64,000 nt of DNA from Thereva unica (Eukaryota > Arthropoda > Insecta > Diptera > Therevidae), in contig OX465282.1 of NCBI GenBank assembly GCA_949987705.1, positions 42,124,039 to 42,188,038 on the forward strand, written 5' to 3'. A program made the position numbers and the translations under genes. The notes beneath the pieces were generated by a model. That model made no database searches and was not told the origin of the DNA. It saw nothing but the letters and a program-made list of their open reading frames with translations. Numbering within the stretch: position 1 is the stretch's first letter; every line of letters begins with the position of its first letter. Positions 34,232-44,399 of this stretch are shown in pieces.

Positions 34232-34770
34232 AACTTAATCATCAAAGTTGATTTCAGCAGTTACTCTAACCAACCACAGAGGGACGAATTTGCGAAGAAA
34301 CAAGGCAAAGCAGTCCAACAAAGCAGAAACCAGGGCAGCAAGCAGCAAGCAGCAACCAGGCAGCAAGCAGCAAGCAAATCCCAAGCGATTCACAAGAAAC
34401 GAAACCAGAGTGCAGCAACACAAAGGTTATTTCTGGCAGTTCAAATTGCAGAACACATCAGTCGAAACATCAATCATCACGCTGACAGATAGGTGGCGTT
34501 ATTCATTTAAGTTACCAGAGCAAGCAATATTTTGGTAATTTTTATTTACAAAACAAATACGAAATTTCAAGTAATAAATAACGAATTAAAGATTGAATTG
34601 AATTATTTTGGTAATTTGTTGAATTTTTATTGAAGTTATATTTGAGAAAATCTAATAATTAATTGCGAATAAATAGTAATTTGGTTATTGGAAAAAGTTG
34701 TCTTTTTATTGAATCACACCCTTCCGGCACCTTTTTATTGAGTCAGAAATTAAATTGCTAATTCTGAACA

Positions 34771-36828
34771 CTCGACTTCGTTTATGTATACTTGGACGAT
34801 ATACTTATCGCCAGTAAAACCGAGGATGAGCATATCGTTCACCTCGAAGAGCTCTTTAAACGCCTTGATAGCTTCGGTTTAATCATTAAGCTAGAGAAAT
34901 GCGTTTTTGGTGCAACAGAGATTCAGTTTCTAAGCCACCGCATCACAAAGGATGGAATACTTCTATCCTCCGATCGGGTTCAGGCTATCGTTGATCTCGC
35001 ACATCCAACTTCTGTCAAATCGATCCAGAAGTTTTTGGGAATGGTGAATTTTTATCACCGATTTATCCCAAAATTGGCTGACCAGTTGGTGCCTATAAAC
35101 GAGCATTTGAGAGACCTTCTCAACCGCTCACGTGCCAATAAAGTTTTTGACTGGCCAGCAGAATGTCAGGCGGCATTCCTCAAGGTGAAAACCTCTGCTG
35201 AACCATTCAATCGAGGATGCAAAATACAGTCTTACGACTGACGCCTCTGATTATGCAATCGGAGGCGTTTTGGAACAATTCAACGGTCATCGGTGGCAGC
35301 CTCTAGCTTTTTATTCCAAAAAGCTGTCACCAACAGAACGGAAGTACTCTGCATTCGTTCGCGAACTTCTCGCATTCTATGCAGCGATCAAACACTTCCG
35401 TTATTTTGTTGAAGGACGCAATTTCGTGGTCTATACTGATCACAAACCACTGGTTCGCGCCCTTCACACAAAGACCGAACGATCCCCAAGACAGACCAGA
35501 CATTTGGGTCTAATCTCTCAGTTTACCACAGACATCAGACATGTGTCGGGTAAACAAAATGTGGTCGCAGACTACTTGTCACGCTCACTAGCAACCGACA
35601 CAGCGACTCGATCACCTTCGACCTGCCTACACTGTCTCAGGCTCAACAAGGTGACACAGAGTTGAAGTCTCTACAAGAGCACCCCAGCAACGGCTCACGG
35701 GCAAAATTAATCCTCACACCAATACCATTTACCGCCCATCACGTGTGGTGTGAAAATAGTATAGGCATTCCTAGGCCTTATATACCCAATTCTCTACGTA
35801 GACTAGCGTTCAACTCCGAACACAGTCTCTCTCATCCTGGTATTCGTGCTACAAGACGAGCCGTTACCAAGAAATATTTCTGGCCATCGATCAATAAAGA
35901 CTGCAATGAGTTGTCTCGATCATGCCTAGGTTACCAAAAGTCCAAAGTTTCACGACATACCAAATCTCCATTGGAAGCTTTCAAACTTCCAAATAATAGA
36001 TTTGATCATATCCATATGGATATTGTGGGACCCCTACCCCCATCTCGTGTATACTCTTATATCTTAACGATAGTCGATAGATTCACGCGATGGCCTGAAG
36101 CATATCCAATTCGGGATATCTCAGCTTCAACAGTGGCAAAGAAATTCGTCACTGAATTTGTCCCACGATTCGGCGTACCACTCGAGATCACAACCGATCA
36201 AGGTACGCAGTTCGAATCGAAACTGTTCAATGAAGTTGCCAAATTACTCGGCACTCATCGAATCCGGACCACCGCCTACCATCCACAAGGAAACTGGATG
36301 GTTGAGCGGTTCCACAGGCAACTAAAAGCAGCCTTAATGGCAAGGAACAACACTACTCATTGGAGTGAAGACTTGCCCTTTGTCGTGTTAGGCATACGCA
36401 CGGCAATTAAGACCGACTTACAATGCTCACCAGCCGAGCTCGTATACGGTCAGAATCTGAGACTTCCCAATTCGATTTCTATCACAACCGATGAAAATCC
36501 AATTGAAGAATCAGAATTCCTCTCTCGCCTTCGTTCTCATGTGCAGAACATTAAGGCAATACATCCTCGGCAACCCGTCCAAAAGGATGTCTATGTGCCA
36601 GAAGCCCTGGAGAACGCCGACTACGTTTTCATACGTGTCGACAGAGTTCGAAAACCTTTCGAACCTCCATACGAGGGCCCATATGAAGTAATCAAACGAT
36701 TACGAAAACACTTCGTTGTCAAATTGAACGGCACAACCAAGTCAATATCCATTGACAGGCTAAAGCCAGCCTTCGGTTGTGACCGCGACAACGAAGCTAA
36801 GCCGTCTAAAGCGGTAACATTCCGTTAA
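34771..36828 (+). pseudogene. CsRn1-like gypsy pol fragment (RT to integrase), plus strand
   Basis: It starts mid-RT just before the YLDD-equivalent box ([14 protein letters not shown]) because BEL interrupts it at 34,770. It runs through RNase H and integrase to a normal C terminus at 36,828. It closely matches gypsy-2 pol but is damaged: about 16 bp are missing near 35,192, giving a frameshift and stop at 35,241, and one base is missing near 35,602, with a stop at 35,665. The integrase D-D-E blocks remain ([23 protein letters not shown]). It is an older relative of gypsy-2 lying in the opposite direction. Confidence 0.9.
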
Positions 36829-36837
36829 CGCTACGCT

Positions 36838-37075
36838 GGGGGGGGGGAGTATGTATTGACCGGCTAAAGTTCAATTACCAAACTTTACGCAATGTCACAC
36901 AACAACTTCCGACACGATCAAAACGATCAGTCGGAACACTCCATCGATCACCGAACGCAAAGTTCAGTGATCTTGCCGTGTTCCGTTCCGTCCCCATCGT
37001 GTTATCGACTGTCCAATTTCCGGCATCTCTCTCTACTTACGCCCTCGTGTCCTGACACAGTCGGTTCGACCTAAA
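36838..37075 (+). repeat. Polypurine tract and partial 3' LTR of the CsRn1-like fragment
   Basis: TGGGGGGGGGGAGTA is followed by an LTR starting TGTATTGACCGGC at 36,852. It aligns with the gypsy-2 LTR (for example AATTACCAAACTTTACGC, CACACAACAACTTCC) but is diverged. It is cut at about 37,075, where the minus-strand LINE A tail (poly-T) starts. Confidence 0.75.
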
Positions 37076-37193
37076 AAGAGAATATAAATCTATATTTTTT
37101 TTTATATGAAAAAACCAAGCTTAGGTGTAACCCTTTGTACTACCAGTCCGTCATGTCGTTCAGTTCATGGTGCAATGTCTAGTAGTAGCTTGG

Positions 37194-37681
37194 TTTTTTT
37201 TTTTTTTTTTTTTATGTGATAGACTAGAGACTTAGGGAAAGCCCCTTTGTACTGTTCGACAATCTATTTTTTTTTTCGTATAGAATGTCGAACAGCAGCT
37301 CTAGCCGAAAGATAGACAGTAGAGTAGAAAGAGAGAGAGAGAGGGACGGAGCTGCCACAACCTAGCCGTGATATATTATTCCACCTACTTCCAACCATTT
37401 CACGACTCTGGCATCGGGGCATTTTGAGGAACAACTCGCTGGAGTGTTATGCCTCCTGAAACGAGTTGAATCTCATCAGCCAACCGAAGACATGCGCTTG
37501 GCGGAGCGGGGAGGCTATGACAGGAGGAATCAGGAATGTAAAGAGGGGAGAAGAAAGAAGGAAAGTTATGTGGGCGGGAAAGTGGAAAAGGCGAAGGACC
37601 GTGGGGCTCGGCCGGGATTCGAACCCGGGACCTCTGGGATAGTAGTCAGGCGCCTTACCTCTAGACTACCGAGGCCCCCAA
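37194..37681 (-). mobile_element. tRNA-derived SINE, copy 1
   Basis: On the minus strand it starts with a tRNA-like head: box A TAGTCTAGAGG and box B GGTTCGAATCC (37,605-37,680), giving an internal Pol III promoter. A ~390-bp body follows, then a tail AGTACAAAGGGGCTTTCCC ... CACATAAAA with about 20 A. The tail resembles the 3' end of the LINE it sits in. A GGTTT repeat (37,192-37,196; 37,682-37,686) could be the target duplication. Acceptor halves pair imperfectly, so it is not a tRNA gene. Confidence 0.8.
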
Positions 37682-37711
37682 GGTTTGAAGAATAGAGGAG
37701 AATAGGAAACG

Positions 37712-38980
37712 TTAGAGGGGGTCTGGAGGGTGTAGAAGAAAATGACGATGAACCTCACGTTTGAACTCTAAGATGTTGTACGAGTTCGGAAATACCGACT
37801 GCGGGAGATCATTCCACAATCGAGTTGTTCTATTCATAAACGAACTTCTGAACCGTATTGTGCGTGAACGAGGGGGCTGTAGGGTATGGGGGTGAGCCGA
37901 GCGGGCTAGTCTTGTGTTGCGGGAAAAGTATTGCCGTGCAGGCAGGAGGTCCTGAATTTCGGTGGAACAGTCGCCATGGTAATAGCGATAAAGTTCGGAG
38001 AGGGCTGCTACATTCCTACGGTGGCTCAAGGTGTCTATGGAGGCGCGAAAGGGGCCATCACCAATGAGTTTGAGGGCACGATTTTGCACCTTGTCGAGAC
38101 AAGCCAAGGTGGTTTTTGGGGCGCCTGCCCAGATATGTGAGTTGTATTCGAGGCGCGGCCGAATGTAGGATTTGTATATTGTAGCCAATGCGGCTGGCTG
38201 GAGGAGGAACTTGCATCTCTTGAGAAATCCAAGGCATTGGGAGGCTTGTTTGGCGATTTGGAATATGTGATCGTTCCATCGCAGATGCTCCGTTAAAGTT
38301 ACCCCTAGGATGTTGAGAGTTGAGTCAGCCGTTAGATTCTCTCCATCCACCGAGACAGGAGGAAGGTCGGTACAATTTTTGTTGGAGATCAGACAGTGCT
38401 TCGTTTTTGTGGCATTGAATTCGACGCGGTTCATTTCGCCCCAATGAAGAATCGATTCGATATCCCGGTTGATCGAAGCCGACATCAGTTGACGGTGGTA
38501 AAGACAAGGTCTGGCACGTGCTTGTCTTATATTGTCGAAGGAGTAAGAGAAATTCAGAGTACCGTCATCAGCGAAGCAGTGAAGTGGGTTGGAGGGGATT
38601 GAGAGCAGATCATTAATGAAGATTAGAAAAAGTGCGGGTGAAAGAATTGACCCCTGGGGAACTCCGGCCGAAATGGCGTGGGGGTTGGATTCGACGCCAT
38701 CCAATACTACCTTGATTGAACGGCATGAAAGAAAGCTCTTAATCCAGTTCCTTAGAACTAAGTGTATACCAATAGCTTGGAGTTTATTCAACAGAGCTGG
38801 GTGCCATACTCTGTCAAAAGCCTTTGATATATCTAGAGCAACTAGGCTAGACTCACCAAAGCTGTGAAAGCTTTTGTTGATACGCTCGGTTAAACACACA
38901 AGCAGATCGCCAGTAGACCGTTTAGATCTGAAGCCGTATTGCCTGTCGTGTATAATTTGGTTGGATTCTAGATATTTCAT
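37712..38980 (-). CDS. LINE ORF2 fragment: reverse transcriptase and C terminus
   Basis: A 422-codon uninterrupted frame starts at an internal Met (MKYLESNQIIHDRQYGF) in the middle of the RT. The frame reaches a few codons further to the truncation at 38,994. Visible blocks: GFRSKRSTGDLLV, LVALDISKAFDRVWHP, SAGVPQGSILSPALF, FADDGTL, LGVTL, the thumb, and a C-terminal NRTTRLWNDLPQSVFP block. The endonuclease is absent. It supplies the undamaged reference for the 3' half of the copy at 806-3,756. There is no own promoter in view, so expression is doubtful. Confidence 0.88.
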   Translation of the reverse strand: MKYLESNQIIHDRQYGFRSKRSTGDLLVCLTERINKSFHSFGESSLVALDISKAFDRVWHPALLNKLQAIGIHLVLRNWIKSFLSCRSIKVVLDGVESNPHAISAGVPQGSILSPALFLIFINDLLSIPSNPLHCFADDGTLNFSYSFDNIRQARARPCLYHRQLMSASINRDIESILHWGEMNRVEFNATKTKHCLISNKNCTDLPPVSVDGENLTADSTLNILGVTLTEHLRWNDHIFQIAKQASQCLGFLKRCKFLLQPAALATIYKSYIRPRLEYNSHIWAGAPKTTLACLDKVQNRALKLIGDGPFRASIDTLSHRRNVAALSELYRYYHGDCSTEIQDLLPARQYFSRNTRLARSAHPHTLQPPRSRTIRFRSSFMNRTTRLWNDLPQSVFPNSYNILEFKREVHRHFLLHPPDPL

Positions 38981-38994
38981 CAGCCTTTTATTGA

Positions 38995-39434
38995 TGTGGT
39001 GGGTGGGTGGTGGGAAAAGGATATCACCCAGCAGCCGCAGCCGCTAGCCAGCTTCGTGTACGCGGTAGCGCGCGAGACCACGTGCCGCAGTCTTTATTTA
39101 CTTACTATTCCTACACCTTTGGCTCTCCCACTCTGAAAATTTGAGGAGATGTAGTTTATGAGTTCCTCTTTCGATTGGTCTAAAAATAAAAAATAAAAAA
39201 AAAATACATTCTTTGAGAAAAATTGACCTGAACTTAAAACTTGATTTTCACCGCTAAAAATTTAAAAAAAAAAAAACAGATGTCACCATCAGAAAGAGCA
39301 GGTCAAAATCTATCGATTCATGTCTTTACATTTTTTTTCTAGCTATTTTCTATCGCTTGTGAGCGAGTTGAATAGAGCGCGTTCTACTGAAAAAACGTGC
39401 TGCGAGCGACGGGTGGCTGGTTTCGCGTGGACGT
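38995..39434. other. Unassigned sequence
   Basis: No gene or clear repeat; there is a G/T-rich stretch (GGTGGGTGGGTGGTGGG) at 38,998-39,015 and A runs near 39,190 and 39,265. Confidence 0.5.
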
Positions 39435-39990
39435 GCCCATATATATCTTACTAATATTATAAACGTGAATGTTTGTATGTATGTTTGTTACTCTTTCACG
39501 CAAAAACTACTGAATGGATTTTAATGAAACTTTACAATAATATAGCTCATATATCAGAATAACATATAGGCTATAATTTATAAAAAAATTCAACATGGCC
39601 GCCGAAAACTCAAAATGGCCACGCAAATTGTGTTCCGATTTCAATGAAAGTTGGTATATAGCGGTTTTTAAGGTCGCTAATAACGAATTGGTGGTCAAAA
39701 CTTATAAATTCAAAATGGCCGTGCCAATATGGCCGACGAATTTGCCAATTGTGTTCCGATTCCAATGTAAATCGAAATCTGGCGGATTTTAAGGTTGCAA
39801 ATAACGAATTTATGATCAAAACTTATAAATTCAAAATGGCCGCGCCAATATGGCCGACGAATTTTTCCAATTGTATTCCGATTGCAATGAAAATCGGTAT
39901 CTGGGGGCTGTTAGGGCAAACAACGAATTTATGATCAAAGCTTATAAATTCAAAATTGCGGGTCCAATATGACGCACGAATTTTCCCAAG
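39435..39990 (+). repeat. TTACTAATATTATAAA-family repeat with ~125-bp tandem units
   Basis: The head ATCTTACTAATATTATAAAC ... TTTCACGCAAAAACTACTGA is the reverse complement of the tail of the 22-24.4-kb element in degenerate form. About three units follow, each with AATTCAAAATGGCCG, CCAATATGGCCGACGAATTT and GTGTTCCGATT(T/C)CAATG. No gene. Confidence 0.65.
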
Positions 39991-40067
39991 CCACATTCTG
40001 AAATGTAGTAAATTTCTAAAATTCCCTCTAACCAGTATAGAAACAGTAAAAACGGTAGAAAGAGTCG

Positions 40068-40192
40068 AAGTTTGCAAATTTGTGCGCCCCTACATTGTCA
40101 TCACGAGGTTAAACGATGTCATCTATCGCTTCCAAAAAGTTCGATCGGAAAAAACGGGACCTGGAGGAAGCTGTGTTCGGGACGAATACTGA
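40068..40192 (+). pseudogene. Gypsy integrase C-terminal remnant
   Basis: Translation CKFVRPYIVITRLNDVIYRF resembles the GPY/F region at the integrase C terminus of mdg1/412-type gypsy elements (GPY.V..RLNDVVYRIQ). It ends with RDEY and a stop near 40,190. Only about 40 codons remain. Confidence 0.5.
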
Positions 40193-40434
40193 GTAAGAAG
40201 GGAGCAGTGTAACGGCTAACCGAAAAGAGAAAGTTAAAATTCCAATTCACCGAGAAGTTACATGTTTAGATGCATACTTGAATACATAACGCTGTTCTAA
40301 TTGAAACACCGATAAGATTGGGAAGAGGGAATTTTTTTCCAGATTTATTGTTTTTTTTCCTACCGCGTACAACGCACACATAATTTTTTTTTATTTAAAA
40401 GCCTTGCAACGCACACAGGTTTTTTGCTATAGGC
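40193..40434 (+). repeat. Possible polypurine tract and LTR start of the gypsy remnant
   Basis: GTAAGAAGGGAGCAG is followed by TGTAACGGCTAACCG at 40,208, the layout expected at the 3' end of such an element. The far end of the LTR is not seen. Confidence 0.4.
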
Positions 40435-40575
40435 TATCTTACTAATATTATAAACGCGAATGTTTGTATGGATGTTTGTTACTCTTTCACGCAAAAACTA
40501 CTGAATAGATTTTAATGAAACTTTACAATAATATAGCTCATACTTCAGAATAACATATAGGCTATCTCGAAACCT
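40435..40575 (+). repeat. TTACTAATATTATAAA-family repeat, second head
   Basis: CTTACTAATATTATAAACGC to AACATATAGGCTAT repeats 39,438-39,565 almost exactly. Confidence 0.75.
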
Positions 40576-41959
40576 TCGGGTAGCTGTAGTGTACTGCTAT
40601 AGAAAAATCCGAAACTTTTGTATGGGAGGTACTCTTCAAATTTCTGCTAAAGAAGTCAGATCCATTTTGTTTTGGTTTTTTTCCAAAAAAAATACGATTT
40701 CCAAAGTTTCAGATCGATCGGAGTTTATTTACGGATAGTTGCCGTACAATTTTGTTGAAAAAATCAGATTTATCGCGAAGGACGCGGTTCTCTGAACTTG
40801 GATTGAAGTAACTTCGGCTGCATGTGACTATAAAAAATATGTCGGCCAAAAAGACGACAAATTCAATAATCAGATGTTCGTCGCTTTTTCTTTTGAGCTA
40901 TGGTACCTGGAAATTTGCATAGATTTCAAGGTGCTTGATTTTTCAACATACAATAATTTTGCATGGGACATATTTTTTTTCATATTTCTTACGGAAAAAT
41001 TACTCTTTATCAAACCGTTAAATGTTTGAAAAGTTCGCCCAATGTTGCCAAACGTTATTAACTGTCTCCATTCATAGTGTGAAGTGTGACATCATCGGGA
41101 ATTGCATCAACGCTACTTGATGGTGGATGTTTAGTGTATTGAGCACCCAAGTTCCTATTGAATTTGAACCAGAGAGAAACACCTACATGTAACATCAGTA
41201 AAAACTCCCGTATTGCCACATCCGTGCAAAATTATTATTTTGGAGCGAATGCACCATGGCCTATAAAAAATAGGTCGAAGCGCATGACAGGGCTTTTCAA
41301 GATTTCCGAGGAAAACCTAATCCATGGTAGGCGCTCTGACACTACTTGCTCAACTTTGCCTGGTATACTTCGATCAAAGCCTGCAAATGAGCTGAACGGA
41401 TGCATGCTTGAAAGCATCACATCTATGGAACAGTATTGAAAAAACTAACTTTTGGTCGTTTCAAATAGCGAAATTTCAATCGATAGCATCGATATTATTC
41501 GGAATCGAAAATACGAAAATGGCTCCTACTGTATATTAAAATTCTTATCACCCCAACTGCAAAATAAACGGAAGCTATAGCGCGTACCAAAAGAATTGGA
41601 AATATAAACACAGGCGGCGAACTGACAATTTCACACCCATTAAAATTTCGTGTATGGATAAAGTTCAAGCGGACGTGCATTGTAATTTCTTCTTCGAAAT
41701 TCATTCACGGGCAAAAACACTCCCTCATACCATCTGACCACGACAAGAGTGGCAGTGAGACCGCTGAATTGTGATTAGGGATATAAATGAGCAAGTGATT
41801 TGGGTTTTTAAACGAACGGAGTTACACTTTTCTTTACGAATGTACTTGCATCCCGGGATTTGAGACTCTCAGTGCCCATCGATTTTGAGATTCCCAATTG
41901 TTTTGGCGCACGCCATACTATTGGCTTATTTGTGCAGCGAGGCGCACCGGGTTCCAGCT

Positions 41960-41960
<1 letters not shown>
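40576..41960. other. Unassigned sequence without a recognised gene
   Basis: Open frames of up to 93 codons exist (41,158-41,439), but the composition and lack of motifs do not support coding. No repeat copy was found in the window. Confidence 0.4.
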
Positions 41961-42022
<62 letters not shown>

Positions 42023-42608
42023 GGTGTCCCACATAAACTTACAAAGCGGCCAGCTGTGGATAGGTCTTGGATAGACGAACAAAAAATCGTATGGGTGGGG
42101 GGGGGGAAATCGTAACGGTTTAGCCGCTAGGGCGTTTTGAAGTTTTTTTGCTAGAGTTTTACATATCACCCTATATTTTTGTAACCGTATAACCTATTGT
42201 CAAGGTTTTGGTACCAGTGCACGCATTCCTCCACCTTTCTACAACGGTAAAAATAATGGTCCTATCTTATAAACTTTTGGAGTTATGAGTCGCCAAAGTC
42301 AAAATTTTGTATTTTTTTCACTAAAATTTCAACTAAAACCACCTTTTTCTCCAAAAAATACGTGATAAACCTAAATTTTTTTTCCAAAATTAAAAAGTTT
42401 GGACAATTTCCTATAGATCCTGGTACCTTGACAATAGGTTATACGGTTACAAAAATATAGGGTGATATGTAAAACTCTAGCAAAAAAACTTCAAAACGCC
42501 CTAGCGGCTAAACCGTTACGATTTCCCCCCCCCCACCCATACGATTTTTTGTTCGTCTATCCAAGACCTAATCGCAGCCGGCCGCTTTGTAAGTTTATGT
42601 GGGACACC

Positions 42609-42670
<62 letters not shown>
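41961..42670. mobile_element. Foldback (MITE-like) element in a TA microsatellite
   Basis: TA repeats (41,962-42,019 and 42,612-42,670) flank an element at 42,020-42,611. The element starts CAGGGTGTCCCACATAAACT and ends with its reverse complement. Inverted arms are about 195 bp (42,020-42,218 and 42,420-42,611) around a ~200-bp centre. TA flanks and a CAGGGTG end are typical of Tc1/mariner-related miniature elements in insects. No transposase. Confidence 0.8.
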
Positions 42671-42676
<6 letters not shown>

Positions 42677-43224
42677 AAAAACGTGTTTACTTTTTTTTTG
42701 CAACATCTATTGTTTATTAATTGAATAATTACGGTTTTCGAGAAAATAGGCACTATTTATAAACAATTGAACAAAACAGTGGGTATTTATCATAGAAAAA
42801 ATGTGTCAAATAGTGGTTTTGTAGCCTGATATTTACTCTTTCAGAAAATTGTCATACTACAATGTTTGACCTTGAACTTTGCTCAATGACAGCAAAAACA
42901 ACAAAAAAATAGGAAAATTTTCAAACATTAATTTCTCAAATACACCATCTCAGATTTGGCTGAAATTTTAACACAATCTTCTCGAATGTCTAAACAATCG
43001 CCCAAAAAAAAATGTTTCCCATGTTTATTGAGAATATTGCAACATAATGAACAATTAAATTTTTTGGTTTAAATTTTATTTGTGGTACATACATATATAT
43101 TACATGTTGGTGTGTCTGTGCACATATGTGTATGTGTGTTTGTATTTGTTTGTGTGTGTGGGTATATATGTGTGTCTGTGTGTATGTGTGTATGCATGTG
43201 TAGGTAATTTCCTGTAAAACCGAA

Positions 43225-43229
<5 letters not shown>
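42671..43229. other. AT-rich sequence with TG-rich tract
   Basis: No gene. From about 43,100 to 43,205 the sequence is a degenerate TGTG/TATG tract. Confidence 0.6.

Positions 43230-43311
<82 letters not shown>
43230..43311. repeat. TA microsatellite
   Basis: About 41 uninterrupted TA units. Confidence 0.95.
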
Positions 43312-43313
<2 letters not shown>

Positions 43314-43629
43314 TTGCATTTGCATGGCGTGTGACTCTATTCTTTGTAGTTTTATTCTTCTTTACTTTTCGATTTTTGCTCAACACTTTCATTGTACTTT
43401 ATAATTTTAATTTTTTGCCTAAGGTTATGCAAAAAATTAATTCTATAGAGGAAGCTTCTAAAACTGTTTTATGTACTTTATTATTTTAATTTCCAATTTT
43501 TTTTCTAATTTTTAACTTTTTAATTTTCATATTCAGCTTCAAATTCAGGGGTCATTTTCTTCTAGAATAATTTTTATTTATTTAAATAATTTTATTCTCT
43601 TTTGTTTATATTAATAAATATATATTATT

Positions 43630-44061
43630 ATGGCGGATCCTCAATTTTGCAAGAGGTGTTTTTCGGAAATCGCTCGTGATGGGATTTCTTGTGACGGGGT
43701 TTGTGGAGGCGTTTTCCACCCTTCTTGCCTTAATACCAAGGTCAGCAGCAAATCGTCGGCTCCTAGAGGGCCTACTTGTGGCGAATGCTCTGACATCAAA
43801 CCCTGTCATGTGCTGAGATTGATGAAAGACATCTCTGACGCTTTTCTCGGTGATCACGAAAGAGTCATCGATCGTCTTAACTCCTTCTCCAGCAACATCT
43901 CGCATTTTCAAATGCTAGCCGATGACGTCCAGTCCATCAATGCCCGGCTTGACACGTTGTCTAACACCCTGAACTCTGTTGTGACCAATACGGGTTCTTT
44001 GATTGAGAAATTTGAGAAAATGTCTTCCCGAGTTGTTGAAATAATCACGTTCAAAGTTTGA
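43630..44061 (+). CDS. ORF1-like protein with PHD-type zinc finger and coiled coil
   Basis: 143 codons from ATG 43,630 (MADPQFCKRCFSEIARDG). Cys/His residues at 7, 10, 21, 25, 30 (His), 33, 50 and 53 make a C4HC3 (PHD-like) finger. Residues about 65-135 (ISDAFLGDHERVIDRLNSF ... INARLDTLSNTLNSVVTN) have heptad-like Leu/Ile spacing. Small insect proteins of this design are often ORF1 products of CR1/jockey-type retroelements, but no RT follows in the next kilobase, so it is a detached or truncated ORF1 or an unknown gene. No other gene is near. The base composition is clearly more GC-rich than the flanks. Confidence 0.5.
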   Translation: MADPQFCKRCFSEIARDGISCDGVCGGVFHPSCLNTKVSSKSSAPRGPTCGECSDIKPCHVLRLMKDISDAFLGDHERVIDRLNSFSSNISHFQMLADDVQSINARLDTLSNTLNSVVTNTGSLIEKFEKMSSRVVEIITFKV

Positions 44062-44399
44062 CGATGACGCACAAAAGAGCTACGCATGTAGCCGAAGCCA
44101 ATGTCTTTGTTTCTTTTTGGATGGAAATTTGTCGACTAAATGAAGAAAATAAAAAACTAATAAAATGTTAAACGTTTATTAATTGTTATTAACAATTAAT
44201 TTAGTTTTAACAATCACTAGTAAGAAAATAGTTGAAAGAAACGAGCTCGTCTGTCGAAGCGCGACGCTCGGAGTAATATCTCCGCCCGTGCGCGCTATGG
44301 AAAAAACTATGTTATAAAAAATTTTTTTTAAATGTGAAAATGCTACATAATTCAGAAAAGTCTACTCTATCAGAATATGCAATAAAAAAAATCGTCAAA
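44062..44399. other. Unassigned AT-rich sequence
   Basis: Nothing recognised; it separates the ORF1-like frame from the satellite region. Confidence 0.5.

Larger units (their letters stand above)
24731..34770 (+). repeat. BEL/Pao 3' LTR, interrupted by a tandem array and a gypsy element
   Basis: It starts TGTTCCGGCGACAC after the tract and ends AATTCTGAACA at 34,770 (TGTTC/GAACA inverted ends). LTR sequence proper is 24,731-24,898, 27,990-28,473 and 34,238-34,770, roughly 1.2 kb in all. The last part has AATAAA-like signals and CTTCCGGCACC. Between 34,310 and 34,390 there is CAGCAAGCAGCAA low complexity. Beyond 34,770 an unrelated gypsy RT frame starts, so BEL inserted into that element. Confidence 0.6.
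37092..38994 (-). mobile_element. LINE copy 2, 5'-truncated, with SINE in its 3' UTR
   Basis: Same family as the LINE at 507-3,898. The 3' UTR is at 37,110-37,191 and 37,687-37,711, split by a SINE. The 5' end is cut inside the RT at about 38,994; sequence beyond it (GATGTGGTGGGTGGGTGG) is unrelated. Such 5' truncation is usual for target-primed insertion. Confidence 0.85.

Noticed and set aside
37605..37680. Functional tRNA gene
   Set aside because: Boxes A and B are good, but acceptor and anticodon stems pair poorly and the sequence is followed by a SINE body; the same head is found in the copy at 45.8 kb.
41808..43392. Frames consisting of Ile-Tyr repeats
   Set aside because: Translations of TA microsatellites.
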